The position numbers were made by a program, and so were the translations under genes. The notes under the pieces were generated by a model, which made no database searches, was not told the DNA's origin, and saw nothing but the letters and a program-made list of their open reading frames with translations. Positions 52,409-62,189 of a stretch of DNA of 64,000 bases are shown here, one piece after another (the first letter of the stretch is position 1; each line of letters starts with the position of its first letter). The DNA is from an uncultured Christensenellaceae bacterium (lineage in GTDB: Bacteria > Bacillota > Clostridia > Christensenellales > Borkfalkiaceae): assembly GCA_910586985.1 (NCBI GenBank), contig CAJUKK010000001.1, forward strand, positions 248,001 through 312,000. The letters run 5' to 3'.

Positions 52409-53341
52409 ATGAAAGCATTTTGCCATAAGCCGGTAATGCTTGACGAGGTAATCGAAGGATTAGCCTTAAAGGACGGGGGAATTTATTTTGACGGCACGGT
52501 GGGCGGAGGCGGACACTCGTTCGCAATCCTCTCCGGAAATAAAACGGTACGTTTAATTGCGACCGATAAAGACGACGAGGCAATTGCCGCCGCAAGTGAA
52601 CGTTTGAAAGATTTTAAAAACCGTTTCCGTATTTATAAATCCGATTATAAAGATTTTACAAAAGTTTTCGATGCTGAGAATATCGGATTAGTAGACGGCG
52701 CTTTGCTTGATTTCGGTATTTCTTCTCATCAGATAGATACCGAGGAACGCGGGTTTTCCTATCTCAAAGACGGCGCGCCGCTTGATATGAGAATGGACAC
52801 ACAATCTCCTTTGACTGCCGAGGTGGTCGTAAATGAATATCAGGAATCGCAGCTAAAACGCATCTTAAAGGAATACGGCGAGGAGCGTTTTGCGCCGAAC
52901 ATTGCGGCAAATATTATTAAGTCGCGTAATAAAGAAAGGATTAGGACGTGCGGAGAGTTAAGAGCAATCGTTGAAAATTCTTACCCTGCAAGATTAAAGG
53001 GTGTAGCGTGTGCGCGGCAAACTTTCCAAGCGATCAGGATAGAAGTCAATCATGAACTCGACGGATTAAAAGAGTGCGTTATCGAGCTTGCGAGAAGGTT
53101 GAAACCGCACGGCAGAATATGTATTTTGACTTTTCATTCGTTGGAAGACAGAATTGTCAAACAGGCGTTTAAGCAGTTGAACGAAGAGTGCGTCTGTCCG
53201 AAAAGTTTTCCCGTTTGCGTATGCGGGAAGAAAAAAGAGCTTGAAATTATAACGAAGAAACCGCTTGTTGCGAGCGCGGAGGAAATGATAACAAATACGC
53301 GCAGTAAATGCGCTAAACTTAGAATCGCAGAAAAAATTTAG
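52409..53341 (+). CDS. rsmH: 16S rRNA m4C1402 methyltransferase
   Basis: A 310-residue SAM-dependent methyltransferase (MraW) acting on the 30S P site. It begins with H-K-P-V-M-L-D-E-V and carries the SAM loop D-G-T-V-G-G-G-G-H-S, then D-F-G-I-S-S-H-Q-I-D and the late L-T-F-H-S-L-E-D-R segment, all conserved. The start at 52409 is chosen because the conserved H-K-P-V begins four residues later and upstream in-frame starts lie inside mraZ. Confidence 0.96.
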   Translation: MKAFCHKPVMLDEVIEGLALKDGGIYFDGTVGGGGHSFAILSGNKTVRLIATDKDDEAIAAASERLKDFKNRFRIYKSDYKDFTKVFDAENIGLVDGALLDFGISSHQIDTEERGFSYLKDGAPLDMRMDTQSPLTAEVVVNEYQESQLKRILKEYGEERFAPNIAANIIKSRNKERIRTCGELRAIVENSYPARLKGVACARQTFQAIRIEVNHELDGLKECVIELARRLKPHGRICILTFHSLEDRIVKQAFKQLNEECVCPKSFPVCVCGKKKELEIITKKPLVASAEEMITNTRSKCAKLRIAEKI

Positions 53342-53387
53342 CATGATTGGGGAACGCCCCGAATAAAATGATAAGGAGTTGAGACAA

Positions 53388-54119
53388 ATGAACGCGTTAC
53401 TCGAGAGAGAAATAAAAAAAGATGAAGTAAAAGCGCAGACGGACGTGATCCCTGCACATACATCCTCTGTTGAAGAAGATCTGCACGCACAGAGAATGCA
53501 TGAAAATTTTAAACGTTTGCTCGGTGAGTCGGGCAATGTGAAAGACTCGGCTCCCGTACTTGCTCCCGAAAAAGAGGAAGTGCGTGTTCCCGATGCTGCC
53601 GAGCGCATGGCAAGTTTTACACGTGTCGAGCCCGTGCAAAAAACAAGCCGTCGTGTTTTGTTTGAGAACGTAACGTATAAAGACGGTCAAGTGAGCGGAT
53701 TGGATTCCGCGGCTGCTCCTGCTTATACGGTTGTCAACATGCCTGCACCCATGTCCGCGGTTGCAGCTGCGTCAAGCGCACAGGAAGCGGAGACGGAGGA
53801 TTCACTTCCGACCCGCCGTACGATGGAAACGCTCCGTCACGACGCGCAGAAATTTGACCGCGCCAGCGTGATGGCGTCGATCAGCGCAAAGACCAAAGTT
53901 GTGCTTGCAACCATTGCGCTTGTCATTATTATGGCAATTACGATCATCTGTATCAATACGTCGCTTATGACGAGCCTTACTGCAGACGTTGCGTCACTTG
54001 AATCTCAAGCTGCCGCGCTACAGACTCAGGCAAGCGAGTTGCAGGCGAATATCGAAGAAATCACGAGCGAGGAAAGTATCGTCGAGTGGGCGATCAAAAA
54101 CGGGATGGTAAGACCGTAA
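53388..54119 (+). CDS. ftsL: FtsL-like division protein with long cytoplasmic N-terminus
   Basis: A bitopic protein of 243 residues; FtsL is usually 90-130. Residues 1-167 are hydrophilic, charged and probably disordered. One helix (about 171-190) is followed by a short coiled coil (Q-A-A-A-L-Q-T-Q-A-S-E-L-Q) and an I-V-E-W-A-I-K-N-G-M end, the FtsL/DivIC pattern. AAGGAG precedes ATG. Position between rsmH and the penicillin-binding protein is the canonical ftsL place. It should join DivIB and DivIC at the septum. Confidence 0.8.
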   Translation: MNALLEREIKKDEVKAQTDVIPAHTSSVEEDLHAQRMHENFKRLLGESGNVKDSAPVLAPEKEEVRVPDAAERMASFTRVEPVQKTSRRVLFENVTYKDGQVSGLDSAAAPAYTVVNMPAPMSAVAAASSAQEAETEDSLPTRRTMETLRHDAQKFDRASVMASISAKTKVVLATIALVIIMAITIICINTSLMTSLTADVASLESQAAALQTQASELQANIEEITSEESIVEWAIKNGMVRP

Positions 54120-54135
54120 AAAACTTACGGAGGAA

Positions 54136-55881
54136 ATGAATATTTTAAAGACAGACTATTCTTTATCTGTCCTACGAAAGAGGTTATTTGCCGTGATTGC
54201 GGCGATAACCTTTCTTTTTTGCCTTTTTCTTGCTCGTTTTTTTTACGTGCAGGTTATCTGGGAGGACGAGCTTAACTATCTCGCTCTCGATCAGTGGACG
54301 CGTGAAATTCCCGTTGTTGCCGAACGCGGTAAAATATACGATCGGAACGGCGAACTGCTTGCGGGAAATAAAAGTGCGTACAGCGTGTTTGCACGCGCAA
54401 ACGCCGTAAAGGACAAGGAGTATGCGGCGCAGTTTCTTTCTGCGGCTCTCGGACTCGATTATTCCGAAACGCTCGCAAAACTCGGCGATAAAAAGCGTTC
54501 TGAAATTACGTTGCTCCGACATGTTGAAAAAGAGCGGGTGCAAAAGCTTGCGGGGGCGAATATCGACGGCGTTTATTTTGCGCGCGATAACGAACGCGTT
54601 TATCCTTACGGCAGTCTCGCGTGTCAGACGCTTGGATTTACGTCGATCGATCAATCGGGAAGTTCGGGCGTTGAAAAATATTACAACGAGTATCTTGCCG
54701 GAAGTAACGGGGAAATTTTATATGAAACCGATCTGGTGGGCGTAGAAATCAACGGCGCATCCGCGGCTTATGTGCCTGCGGAGGACGGTTTGAATCTGCG
54801 GCTCACGCTCGATTATCGTATTCAGGCGCTTGCCGAAGACGTAATGATGCGCGCGCTGGAAAGCACGCAGGCAAAAAGCGTGCGCACCGTCGTGCTTGAT
54901 CCGTCGGACGGGGAAATTCTTGCAATGGTAAATTTGCCGTCTTACGATCTGAACGATATCCCGCGCGACGATCTTGATACGCTCAACGCCAATTCTCGTA
55001 ATCGCATTATCAGCGACGTATACGAACCCGGGTCGACTTTTAAAATTATCACCGCTCTTGCCAATATCGAGGAGGGGCTAAAAGGTAATTCTGCCGCTTT
55101 GCCGCTGAACCACGTCTATCCGAGCGCGCGGACGCGTACGGTGGACGGGACGACAATCAAGTGTTGGAGCGATCATGCCAACGGAAAGCACTCCAATCAA
55201 ACGCTGAAAGAGGCGCTGAATAACAGTTGCAATCCATGTTTTGTCGATATCGCGCTTTCATTGGGCAAGGAAACGTTTTACGATTATTTAAAAGCTTTTC
55301 GGTTCGGGCAGACGACGGGCGTTGACTTTTCGGGAGAGGCGATCGGAATGTTGCTCCCCGAAAGTACGGTGCGCGATTGCGATCTTGCGCGTATCGGATT
55401 CGGGCAGACGATTGCCGTAACGCCGTTGCAGCTTGCTGCTGCCGCCGCCGCAACGGTGAACGGAGGCAATTATTACGCGCCGCATATTGTAAGTGAAATT
55501 TATTCGGATGATAACAGCGTAAGAGAGAGAATCGGAAGTACTTTAATCGGAAAGGTTGCAAGCGAAGAAGCTTCGCGACTGCTTGCCGAAATGCTTGAGG
55601 GTGTTGTTCGTGACGGAAGCGGAAAAAAAGCTTACATAGAAGGATATCGCGTTGCCGGAAAAACCGGTACAGCGCAAAAATATGAAGACGGACATATCGC
55701 GCAAGGGAAGTACGTTTCGTCCTTTATCGGTTGTTTTCCTGCGAACGATCCAAAGTTTCTCGCGCTTGTCATTGTCGACGAGCCGCAAGGAACTTATTAC
55801 GGCAGTTCAGTCGCCGCGCCGTTAGCCGCGAAAATTTTTCAGGGCATTATCGATACAAGGCGCATTGCGCCCTTTGTATAG
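54136..55881 (+). CDS. ftsI: Division-type penicillin-binding protein (FtsI/SpoVD family)
   Basis: A 581-residue class B transpeptidase. One helix (about 18-37) is followed by a pedestal domain containing E-R-G-K-I-Y-D-R-N-G, then the transpeptidase. Active-site motifs are S300-T-F-K303, S364-C-N366 and K509-T-G-T512. No PASTA domain follows, unlike many SpoVD and Pbp2X proteins. It lies directly after ftsL and two genes upstream of mraY, so septal crosslinking with FtsW is expected. Whether it serves vegetative or spore septa cannot be read. Confidence 0.93.
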   Translation: MNILKTDYSLSVLRKRLFAVIAAITFLFCLFLARFFYVQVIWEDELNYLALDQWTREIPVVAERGKIYDRNGELLAGNKSAYSVFARANAVKDKEYAAQFLSAALGLDYSETLAKLGDKKRSEITLLRHVEKERVQKLAGANIDGVYFARDNERVYPYGSLACQTLGFTSIDQSGSSGVEKYYNEYLAGSNGEILYETDLVGVEINGASAAYVPAEDGLNLRLTLDYRIQALAEDVMMRALESTQAKSVRTVVLDPSDGEILAMVNLPSYDLNDIPRDDLDTLNANSRNRIISDVYEPGSTFKIITALANIEEGLKGNSAALPLNHVYPSARTRTVDGTTIKCWSDHANGKHSNQTLKEALNNSCNPCFVDIALSLGKETFYDYLKAFRFGQTTGVDFSGEAIGMLLPESTVRDCDLARIGFGQTIAVTPLQLAAAAAATVNGGNYYAPHIVSEIYSDDNSVRERIGSTLIGKVASEEASRLLAEMLEGVVRDGSGKKAYIEGYRVAGKTGTAQKYEDGHIAQGKYVSSFIGCFPANDPKFLALVIVDEPQGTYYGSSVAAPLAAKIFQGIIDTRRIAPFV

Positions 55882-55890
55882 GGAGACATC

Positions 55891-57333
55891 ATGAAATTAT
55901 CTGATTTAACAAACGAATTACAGGACAAAAGATTGACGGGAGATGCGGAAATATTTTCTCTCTGTACAGATAGCCGTATAGCGACGGAAGGCGATTTGTT
56001 TTTCTGCTTTTGCGGGGGGAATATCGATTCGCATGATTGTGCGGAAGAGGCGGTGCGGCGTGGCGCGTCGGCCGTCGTTTGCGAACGGGAATTGAATCTG
56101 GATTGCCCGCAGGTTATTGTTAAGGATGGCAGAGAAGCGATGGCGAGACTTGCCGCAGCATTCTATCATCATCCCGAACGGTCAATGAAAATCGTCGGAA
56201 TTACCGGCACGAACGGCAAGACCACGGTTTCGCATATGCTTGTCTCTATATTAAACGAAACGGGAATGTCCGCAGGACTTATCGGAACGCTTGGCGCCAA
56301 GTTCGGTAAAAAAACGGTTGCGCCGGATTTAACGACGCCCGATCCGGTTTCGCTGTTTTCTTTATTGTCGGATATGAAAAGGGAGGGTGTCGAAGTTGCG
56401 GTTTTGGAAATTTCAGCGCATGCGCTTGCGCTGAAAAAGGAATGCCCGATTGTTTATGAGGTGGGAATATTTACAAATTTAACGCAAGACCATCTTGATT
56501 TTTTTAAAACAATGAAGGAATACGGCGATGCAAAGCGCAGAATGTTCGACGCAAGTCGCTGTAAATTTGCAGTGCTCAATTCGGACGATGCGTTTTATAA
56601 AATACTCAAAGAACAGGGCGTTCCGGCGATGAGCTACGGGCTGGAAAATCCTGCGGACGCTTTTGCCGTAATTTTAAACGAGACGGTGCGCGGAAGTAAA
56701 GTGCTCATCAATCTGAACGATGAATTGATAGAGGCTAGTCTGAACATGACGGGACGCCACAACGTACAAAATGCGCTTGCCGCCGCCGTCGCCGCAAAAC
56801 GGCTCGGCGCAGATGCGGATGCAATTGCGCACGGATTGAACAAAGTCAAAGGCGTGGACGGACGGCTTGAGTGGATTGCCAATTATCGCGGCGCTGATAT
56901 TTTTACCGACTTTGCGCATACGCCAGACGGATTGCAAAAATCTCTGCTTGCGCTTCGCAAACACTGCAAGGGGAAACTCTATTGTTTGTTTGGCTGCGGG
57001 GGTAATCGCGATAAAACGAAACGACCGATTATGGGCGCGACTGTTGCGCGCGGTTGCAATTACGCTGTGATTACTTCCGATAATCCTCGTTTTGAAGATC
57101 CTTGTGCGATTATCGCAGATATCGAGGCGGGTTACCGCCCCGTGTCGCCGCATTACGTTGCCATCGAAGAACGCGAGCGTGCAACGGAATATGCTTTGGA
57201 ACTGCTTGGCTCCGGAGATATTTTGTTGATTGCAGGTAAGGGCGGAGAAACATATCAGGAGATTATGGGAATAAAATACAGCTATAACGACAAAGATGTA
57301 GTAACAAAGATTTTGGGGAAGAAACAGGAATGA
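55891..57333 (+). CDS. murE: UDP-MurNAc-L-Ala-D-Glu:meso-DAP ligase
   Basis: A 480-residue Mur ligase adding the third stem residue in the cytoplasm. The ATP loop is G-T-N-G-K-T-T (106-112). The D397-N-P-R400 motif marks meso-diaminopimelate rather than lysine as substrate, so the organism should have mDAP-type peptidoglycan. The G-K-G-G-E-T-Y motif near the C-terminus is intact. It overlaps mraY by four bases. Confidence 0.96.
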   Translation: MKLSDLTNELQDKRLTGDAEIFSLCTDSRIATEGDLFFCFCGGNIDSHDCAEEAVRRGASAVVCERELNLDCPQVIVKDGREAMARLAAAFYHHPERSMKIVGITGTNGKTTVSHMLVSILNETGMSAGLIGTLGAKFGKKTVAPDLTTPDPVSLFSLLSDMKREGVEVAVLEISAHALALKKECPIVYEVGIFTNLTQDHLDFFKTMKEYGDAKRRMFDASRCKFAVLNSDDAFYKILKEQGVPAMSYGLENPADAFAVILNETVRGSKVLINLNDELIEASLNMTGRHNVQNALAAAVAAKRLGADADAIAHGLNKVKGVDGRLEWIANYRGADIFTDFAHTPDGLQKSLLALRKHCKGKLYCLFGCGGNRDKTKRPIMGATVARGCNYAVITSDNPRFEDPCAIIADIEAGYRPVSPHYVAIEERERATEYALELLGSGDILLIAGKGGETYQEIMGIKYSYNDKDVVTKILGKKQE

Positions 57334-58286
57334 AAGAAATTTTGATATGCACGCTGATTGCGTTTTTGCTGTCATTTATATTGGTTGCAGTCGAAATTCC
57401 GCTCTTAAAAAAAATCGGGGCGGGTCAGAATATTTTAAGTTACGTGAAAGAACATGAAAAAAAGGGGGGCACGCCGACCATGGGCGGGCTCGCCTTTGTG
57501 TTTGCGGCTTGCGTTGTGTCGCTTACGTCGGCTGCGATTCACGGTGCGGACAAGTCCTATTTCGTTCTGTTGGCGATCGGACTCGGGTATATGCTCGTAG
57601 GTTTTTTAGACGATCTTATGAAGAAACTGCGCGGAAAGAATTTAGGGTTGCGTGCGTATCAAAAAATTTTGTTTCAGATTGCCGTTGCTGTGCTCGCCTC
57701 CGTTTATTGCTGTTTAAACGGTCTCACTGCGTTAAAGATTCCTTATACGAATTTGAGCTTTGATATCGGGTGGGGTATGCTTCCGCTTGGAGTTGTCGTT
57801 TTTGTCGCGACAACGAACGGTGTCAATCTTACCGACGGTTTGGATGGGCTTGCCGGTTCCGTCTGCGCGTTTTTCTTTATTTTTCTCGGATTGCTGCTCA
57901 TGTTGCAGGGTGAAAATGAGGATATTGTTACGCTTTCGTTCTGTCTTACGGGCGCGCTTGCTGCATATCTCGTGTTCAATAATTACCGCGCAAGCATTTT
58001 TATGGGCGATACGGGTTCGCTTGCGCTCGGCGGTTTTGCGGCGGCAACCTCGCTTTTTTCGGGGAACGCGCTCATTATTCCCATTCTCGGCATAATGTTT
58101 GTCCTTTCAAGCATATCTGTGATTATGCAAGTAATATACTATAAAAAAACGGGCAAACGCATTTTTCTCATGGCGCCTATTCACCATCATTTTCAGGAAA
58201 AGGGCTATGCGGAAGGAAAAATCGCTTACGCTTATGCGATCACGACTGCCGTACTTGGCTGTACGCTCTTGTTGCCGTTTGTCTGA
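57330..58286 (+). CDS. mraY: Phospho-MurNAc-pentapeptide translocase
   Basis: A 318-residue integral membrane enzyme making lipid I. About ten helices are interrupted by the catalytic F-L-D-D-L-M-K loop, the N-L-T-D-G-L-D-G-L-A loop and the P-I-H-H-H-F-Q motif, all conserved. ATGA overlap with murE indicates coupled translation. Thirty bases separate it from murD; they include a small GC-rich hairpin ahead of the ribosome binding site. Confidence 0.96.
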   Translation: MKEILICTLIAFLLSFILVAVEIPLLKKIGAGQNILSYVKEHEKKGGTPTMGGLAFVFAACVVSLTSAAIHGADKSYFVLLAIGLGYMLVGFLDDLMKKLRGKNLGLRAYQKILFQIAVAVLASVYCCLNGLTALKIPYTNLSFDIGWGMLPLGVVVFVATTNGVNLTDGLDGLAGSVCAFFFIFLGLLLMLQGENEDIVTLSFCLTGALAAYLVFNNYRASIFMGDTGSLALGGFAAATSLFSGNALIIPILGIMFVLSSISVIMQVIYYKKTGKRIFLMAPIHHHFQEKGYAEGKIAYAYAITTAVLGCTLLLPFV

Positions 58287-58316
58287 TCCCCGAAAGCGCG
58301 GGGGAGGGAGTAAAAT

Positions 58317-59726
58317 ATGTTATTTCAAACGCAGACCTTTCTCGTTGCAGGCTTGTCCCGTTCGGGAATCTCAGCCGCCGATTATCTATTGGATCGCGGC
58401 GCAAAAGTGTATCTCTTTGACGACGTTGAAGAGGAGCACGTAAAGGACGCCGCGCTGGCGTTGAAAGCTCGGGGTGCAAGTATTCTGAAACGCGAGGAAC
58501 TAACCGATTATAGCGAACGGTGCGACGTTCTGGTTCTCAGTCCGGGGATCCCCGTCGATCATCCTTTGCCTGTTGCTTTCCGTCGTCTCGGGAAACGGAT
58601 TATCGGCGAAGCGGAGTTGGGCGCGCTAGCACTGCGGTGTCCTGTTGTGGCTATTACGGGTACGAACGGTAAGACGACTACGGTTACCATGCTCGAGCAA
58701 ATTTTGAATGCGACGGGTAAAAAGTCGGTTGCATGCGGAAACGTGGGAAAACCGATCACTTCTGCAATAGGGGAACTCGGGGAGGACGGCATTGCGGTTG
58801 CGGAAATATCTTCGTTTCAACTTGAAACGTTGTATTCCCTCCGTCCGCATATTGCGGTGGTTTTAAATATAACCGAGGATCATCTCAACCGCCACTACAA
58901 CATGGAAAATTACGTATACCTCAAATCACGCATTCTGAAAAACTGTGCCGAAAGCGAATATTGCGTGCTTAATTACGATGATCCGACGGTAAGAGGATTT
59001 TCGGAAAAAACCAAAGCGAAACCCGTTTATTTTTCCGTGCGGGAGCGAGTAGAGGGCGCATACATACAGGACGGTTCGCTTTGTTATTACGGAGAACGCG
59101 TTCTTGCCACTCAGGATCTTCCGCTTAGCGGCGAACATAATCTTGCCAATGCGCTTGCGGCAATTGCATGCGCTAAAATAATGGGGGCGGAAACTTCGGC
59201 TATTGCAGGAGCGCTTAAAAATTTCCGCGGCGTGTCTCACAGGATTCAGCGTCTTGGCGAGGTTAACGGGGTCAATTTTATTGACGATTCCAAAGCGACG
59301 AACGTTGATTCTGCAATCAAGGCGGTGGAGAGCGTCAAAGGAGAGACGATATTGCTCCTTGGAGGAAAAGACAAAGGCTACTCGTACGAATCTCTCTTTG
59401 AGGCGATTAAATCTTCTGGTGTTGTACATTGTGTTCTTTACGGCGAAAATGCATTTAAAATTTTAAATGCGGCGTTGAAAAAGGGGTATACAATGGTTAC
59501 GCTTTGCCGTCCGTTCGATATGGCTGTGCGGGTTGCGTATTTGACGGCGAAAAAAGGGCAAAATGTTCTCTTGTCTCCGGCTTCGGCAAGTTTTGACGCA
59601 TTTAAAAGTTACGAGGAACGCGGGGATCGGTTTTCATTTCTGATGGAGCAATTAAAACGTGAGACACAGTCGAACGATGCTGCGACTGAGACGGTGGAGG
59701 CGCTTTGTGAAGAAATCGCGGAATAA
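58317..59726 (+). CDS. murD: UDP-MurNAc-L-alanine:D-glutamate ligase
   Basis: A 469-residue Mur ligase adding D-glutamate, supplied by MurI upstream. The N-terminal Rossmann-like domain has G-L-S-R-S-G-I-S-A. The ATP loop G-T-N-G-K-T-T-T lies near residues 114-121, and H-N-L-A-N-A-L-A-A and D-D-S-K-A-T-N motifs follow. GGGAGGGAG precedes the ATG. Its end overlaps the ftsW start by 20 bases. Confidence 0.96.
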   Translation: MLFQTQTFLVAGLSRSGISAADYLLDRGAKVYLFDDVEEEHVKDAALALKARGASILKREELTDYSERCDVLVLSPGIPVDHPLPVAFRRLGKRIIGEAELGALALRCPVVAITGTNGKTTTVTMLEQILNATGKKSVACGNVGKPITSAIGELGEDGIAVAEISSFQLETLYSLRPHIAVVLNITEDHLNRHYNMENYVYLKSRILKNCAESEYCVLNYDDPTVRGFSEKTKAKPVYFSVRERVEGAYIQDGSLCYYGERVLATQDLPLSGEHNLANALAAIACAKIMGAETSAIAGALKNFRGVSHRIQRLGEVNGVNFIDDSKATNVDSAIKAVESVKGETILLLGGKDKGYSYESLFEAIKSSGVVHCVLYGENAFKILNAALKKGYTMVTLCRPFDMAVRVAYLTAKKGQNVLLSPASASFDAFKSYEERGDRFSFLMEQLKRETQSNDAATETVEALCEEIAE

Positions 59727-60837
59727 ATCGCTCGGCGATCTTCCGTTTGCAATTGCCGTTGTGTGTATTGCGGCGTTCGGGTTATTGGCAGTGTATTCTG
59801 CAAGCTCGTACAATGCGGAAGTGCAGTACGGCGATAAATTTTACTTTTTTAAAAAGCAACTCGTAGGTTTTTTACTCGGACTCGGGGCGATGATCGGAGT
59901 TTCCTTTGTCGATTACCGAAAACTCAAAAAGATAGGACTTCCCGCGCTTATTGTGTCGTTGATTTTGCTTGCGTTGGTGTTTGTTCCGGGACTCGGTAAA
60001 ACAAATTACGGTGCAACGCGCTGGATCGGTGTCGGCGGACTTACGATACAGCCGTCCGAACTTGCCAAATACGGACTCATCCTTTTTGCGGCAGGATATT
60101 TTTCAAAGAACCCTGCGCGAATGCGCTCGTTCCGCGGAATTTTGCCTGTGCTGATTGCAGGTTTGAGTATTTGCGTTCTCGTTATTTTAGAACCGAATAT
60201 GTCGGTAACCGTTTGTATCGGAATGATTATGGTGGGGCTCATCTTTCTTTCGGGTACTTCGTGGAAAAATTTATTTGCAATCGGCGTACCCGTACTTCTG
60301 CTTATCCCCGCGCTTATATTTGCGGAGCCTTACCGATTGAAACGGCTCTCTGCGTTTATGAATCCGTGGGCGTCGCCTAAGGACGAAGGGTATCAGTTGA
60401 TACAGTCGCTTTATGCGCTCGGGAATGGGGGCATGTTCGGGGTTGGGCTTTTCAACTCCCGTCAGAAATTCCGTTTTTTACCCTTTTCGGAGAGTGATTT
60501 TATTTTGTCCGTTATAGGAGAAGAAACAGGATTTTTCGGGGTGCTTGCGCTGTTTTTAGTCATTGGATTCGTTATTTGGCGCGGGTTTAAAATTGCGAGA
60601 TCGTGTAATGATTTTTACGGTTATATGCTCGCCGCGGGGATCACGCTGGCATTTGCCGCGCAATGCGCTTTAAACGCGCTTGTCGTAAGCGGATGTATTC
60701 CGCCTACGGGGTTACCGCTTCCGCTCATCAGTGCGGGAAACACTTCGTTAATCGTGACGATGACGGGTATGGGCATCGTTTTCGGAATATCAAGGCACAA
60801 GAAAGGAGATAAAAACATAAGATATACTACAAGATAA
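59707..60837 (+). CDS. ftsW: SEDS peptidoglycan glycosyltransferase FtsW
   Basis: A 376-residue polytopic membrane enzyme of about ten helices that polymerises glycan at the septum with its partner penicillin-binding protein. Motifs include P-S-E-L-A-K-Y-G, G-N-G-G-x-x-G-V-G-L and the L-P-F-S-E-S-D-F-I segment followed by E-E-T-G-F. The start is GTG at 59707, six bases after GGTGGAGG and inside murD. Longer in-frame starts would add a basic stretch without a ribosome binding site. It could be RodA by sequence alone, but the location in the division cluster favours FtsW. Confidence 0.9.
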   Translation: MKKSRNKSLGDLPFAIAVVCIAAFGLLAVYSASSYNAEVQYGDKFYFFKKQLVGFLLGLGAMIGVSFVDYRKLKKIGLPALIVSLILLALVFVPGLGKTNYGATRWIGVGGLTIQPSELAKYGLILFAAGYFSKNPARMRSFRGILPVLIAGLSICVLVILEPNMSVTVCIGMIMVGLIFLSGTSWKNLFAIGVPVLLLIPALIFAEPYRLKRLSAFMNPWASPKDEGYQLIQSLYALGNGGMFGVGLFNSRQKFRFLPFSESDFILSVIGEETGFFGVLALFLVIGFVIWRGFKIARSCNDFYGYMLAAGITLAFAAQCALNALVVSGCIPPTGLPLPLISAGNTSLIVTMTGMGIVFGISRHKKGDKNIRYTTR

Positions 60838-60846
60838 AATGTACTC

Positions 60847-60880
60847 GAGCCCGACGCGCGTTGCGGGCTTGTCCGTTTTT
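60847..60880 (+). terminator. Weak hairpin between ftsW and murA
   Basis: AGCCCG (60848-60853) pairs with CGGGCT (60864-60869), and five T follow after a short gap. The stem is short and the T run is displaced, so it may attenuate rather than end transcription. Confidence 0.4.
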
Positions 60881-60911
60881 GCGGTGAGCTTGGTACATAA
60901 GGAGCAGACAA

Positions 60912-62168
60912 ATGGATAAATTTATAATAGACGGGGGACGGCGGCTTTTCGGCGAAGTGCGTCTGCAATCGGCGAAAAATTCGGTACTGCCGCTCTTTGC
61001 CGCGTCTGTTTTAACCGAAAGTAAAGTTACTATACTTGATACGCCTGAAATTTCCGACGCTCTGTGTATGGCGCAGATACTGCGCGAATTGGGTGCGGAC
61101 GTTTCTTTCCACGGTTCGAACGTGGTGATAGACAGTGCAAATGCAGATTCTCACGAGATTTCTTCAACGCTGACAAAGGAACTTCGCTCTTCCGTATTTA
61201 TGCTCGGATCGCTCTTGACTCGTTTTCACCGCGCGCGCATTGCATACCCCGGAGGGTGCGACATCGGACTCAGACCGATTGATCTTCATCTCAATGCGTT
61301 AAAGCGTCTGGGAGTAGATATCATCGAGCGGGATGGATATATTCTCTGCGAATGCAAGGAATTGCGTGGAGCGGAAATACTTCTCGATTTTCCAAGCGTC
61401 GGCGCAACGGAAAATATTTTGCTCGCAGCGGTCAAGGCGGAAGGGACAACGGTTTTGCAGGGTGCGGCAAAAGAACCTGAAATCGTTGATTTGCAAAATT
61501 TCCTCAATCAAATGGGCGCGAAAGTACAGGGAGCCGGCACGGACGTTATCGTGATCGAAGGCGTAAAAAAACTTGGCGGCGTAACATTCCGACCGATGAA
61601 GGATCGCATTGAGGCGGGAACTTTCCTGATAGCTGCGGCGATTTGCGGCGGCGAGATAGAGATGAACGGCATTAAAAGCGAGAATATCGGATTGCTTTTA
61701 CATAAATTGCGCGAAAACGGTTGCAAAATACATATAAAAAATGATAAAATAAGATTGGAAAGTCACGGGCGGCTCAGGTGCAACCGTAGGATTGAAACAA
61801 TGCCTTTTCCGGGATTTCCTACCGATTTGCAGGCGCAGACGACTGCCCTCAACTGTACGGCGGAGGGCGGGGCGCTCGTTGTCGAAAACCTTTTCGAAAC
61901 TCGTTTTAAATACGTGCCTGAGTTGCAGAAGATGGGCGCGGATATCGAAGTAAAAGGACGGCATGCGTTTGTTCGCGGCGTGCCGAGACTACACGGCGCA
62001 ACGCTTGTGGCGGGGGATTTGCGCGGTGGCGCGGCGCTTGTGCTTGCCGCTCTTGGCGCGGAAGGAGTTTCGGAGGTGCTCGATTTGTCGCATGTCGACC
62101 GAGGTTATTCCGATCTTCAAAAAAAATTAAGTAATCTTGGAGCAAAAGTTAAGCGGGTTCGCATTTAA
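60912..62168 (+). CDS. murA: UDP-N-acetylglucosamine 1-carboxyvinyltransferase
   Basis: The first committed enzyme of peptidoglycan synthesis (enolpyruvyl transfer to UDP-GlcNAc), 418 residues. The A-K-N motif near residue 20 and the active-site P-G-G-C-D-I-G loop with Cys116 are present, so it should be the fosfomycin-sensitive type. The late F-P-T-D-L-Q-A-Q motif is intact. It sits where murG often lies in related clusters. An AAGGAG site lies eight bases before the ATG. Confidence 0.95.
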   Translation: MDKFIIDGGRRLFGEVRLQSAKNSVLPLFAASVLTESKVTILDTPEISDALCMAQILRELGADVSFHGSNVVIDSANADSHEISSTLTKELRSSVFMLGSLLTRFHRARIAYPGGCDIGLRPIDLHLNALKRLGVDIIERDGYILCECKELRGAEILLDFPSVGATENILLAAVKAEGTTVLQGAAKEPEIVDLQNFLNQMGAKVQGAGTDVIVIEGVKKLGGVTFRPMKDRIEAGTFLIAAAICGGEIEMNGIKSENIGLLLHKLRENGCKIHIKNDKIRLESHGRLRCNRRIETMPFPGFPTDLQAQTTALNCTAEGGALVVENLFETRFKYVPELQKMGADIEVKGRHAFVRGVPRLHGATLVAGDLRGGAALVLAALGAEGVSEVLDLSHVDRGYSDLQKKLSNLGAKVKRVRI

Positions 62169-62189
62169 GCTTGCTTTGGAGAAGTACGA

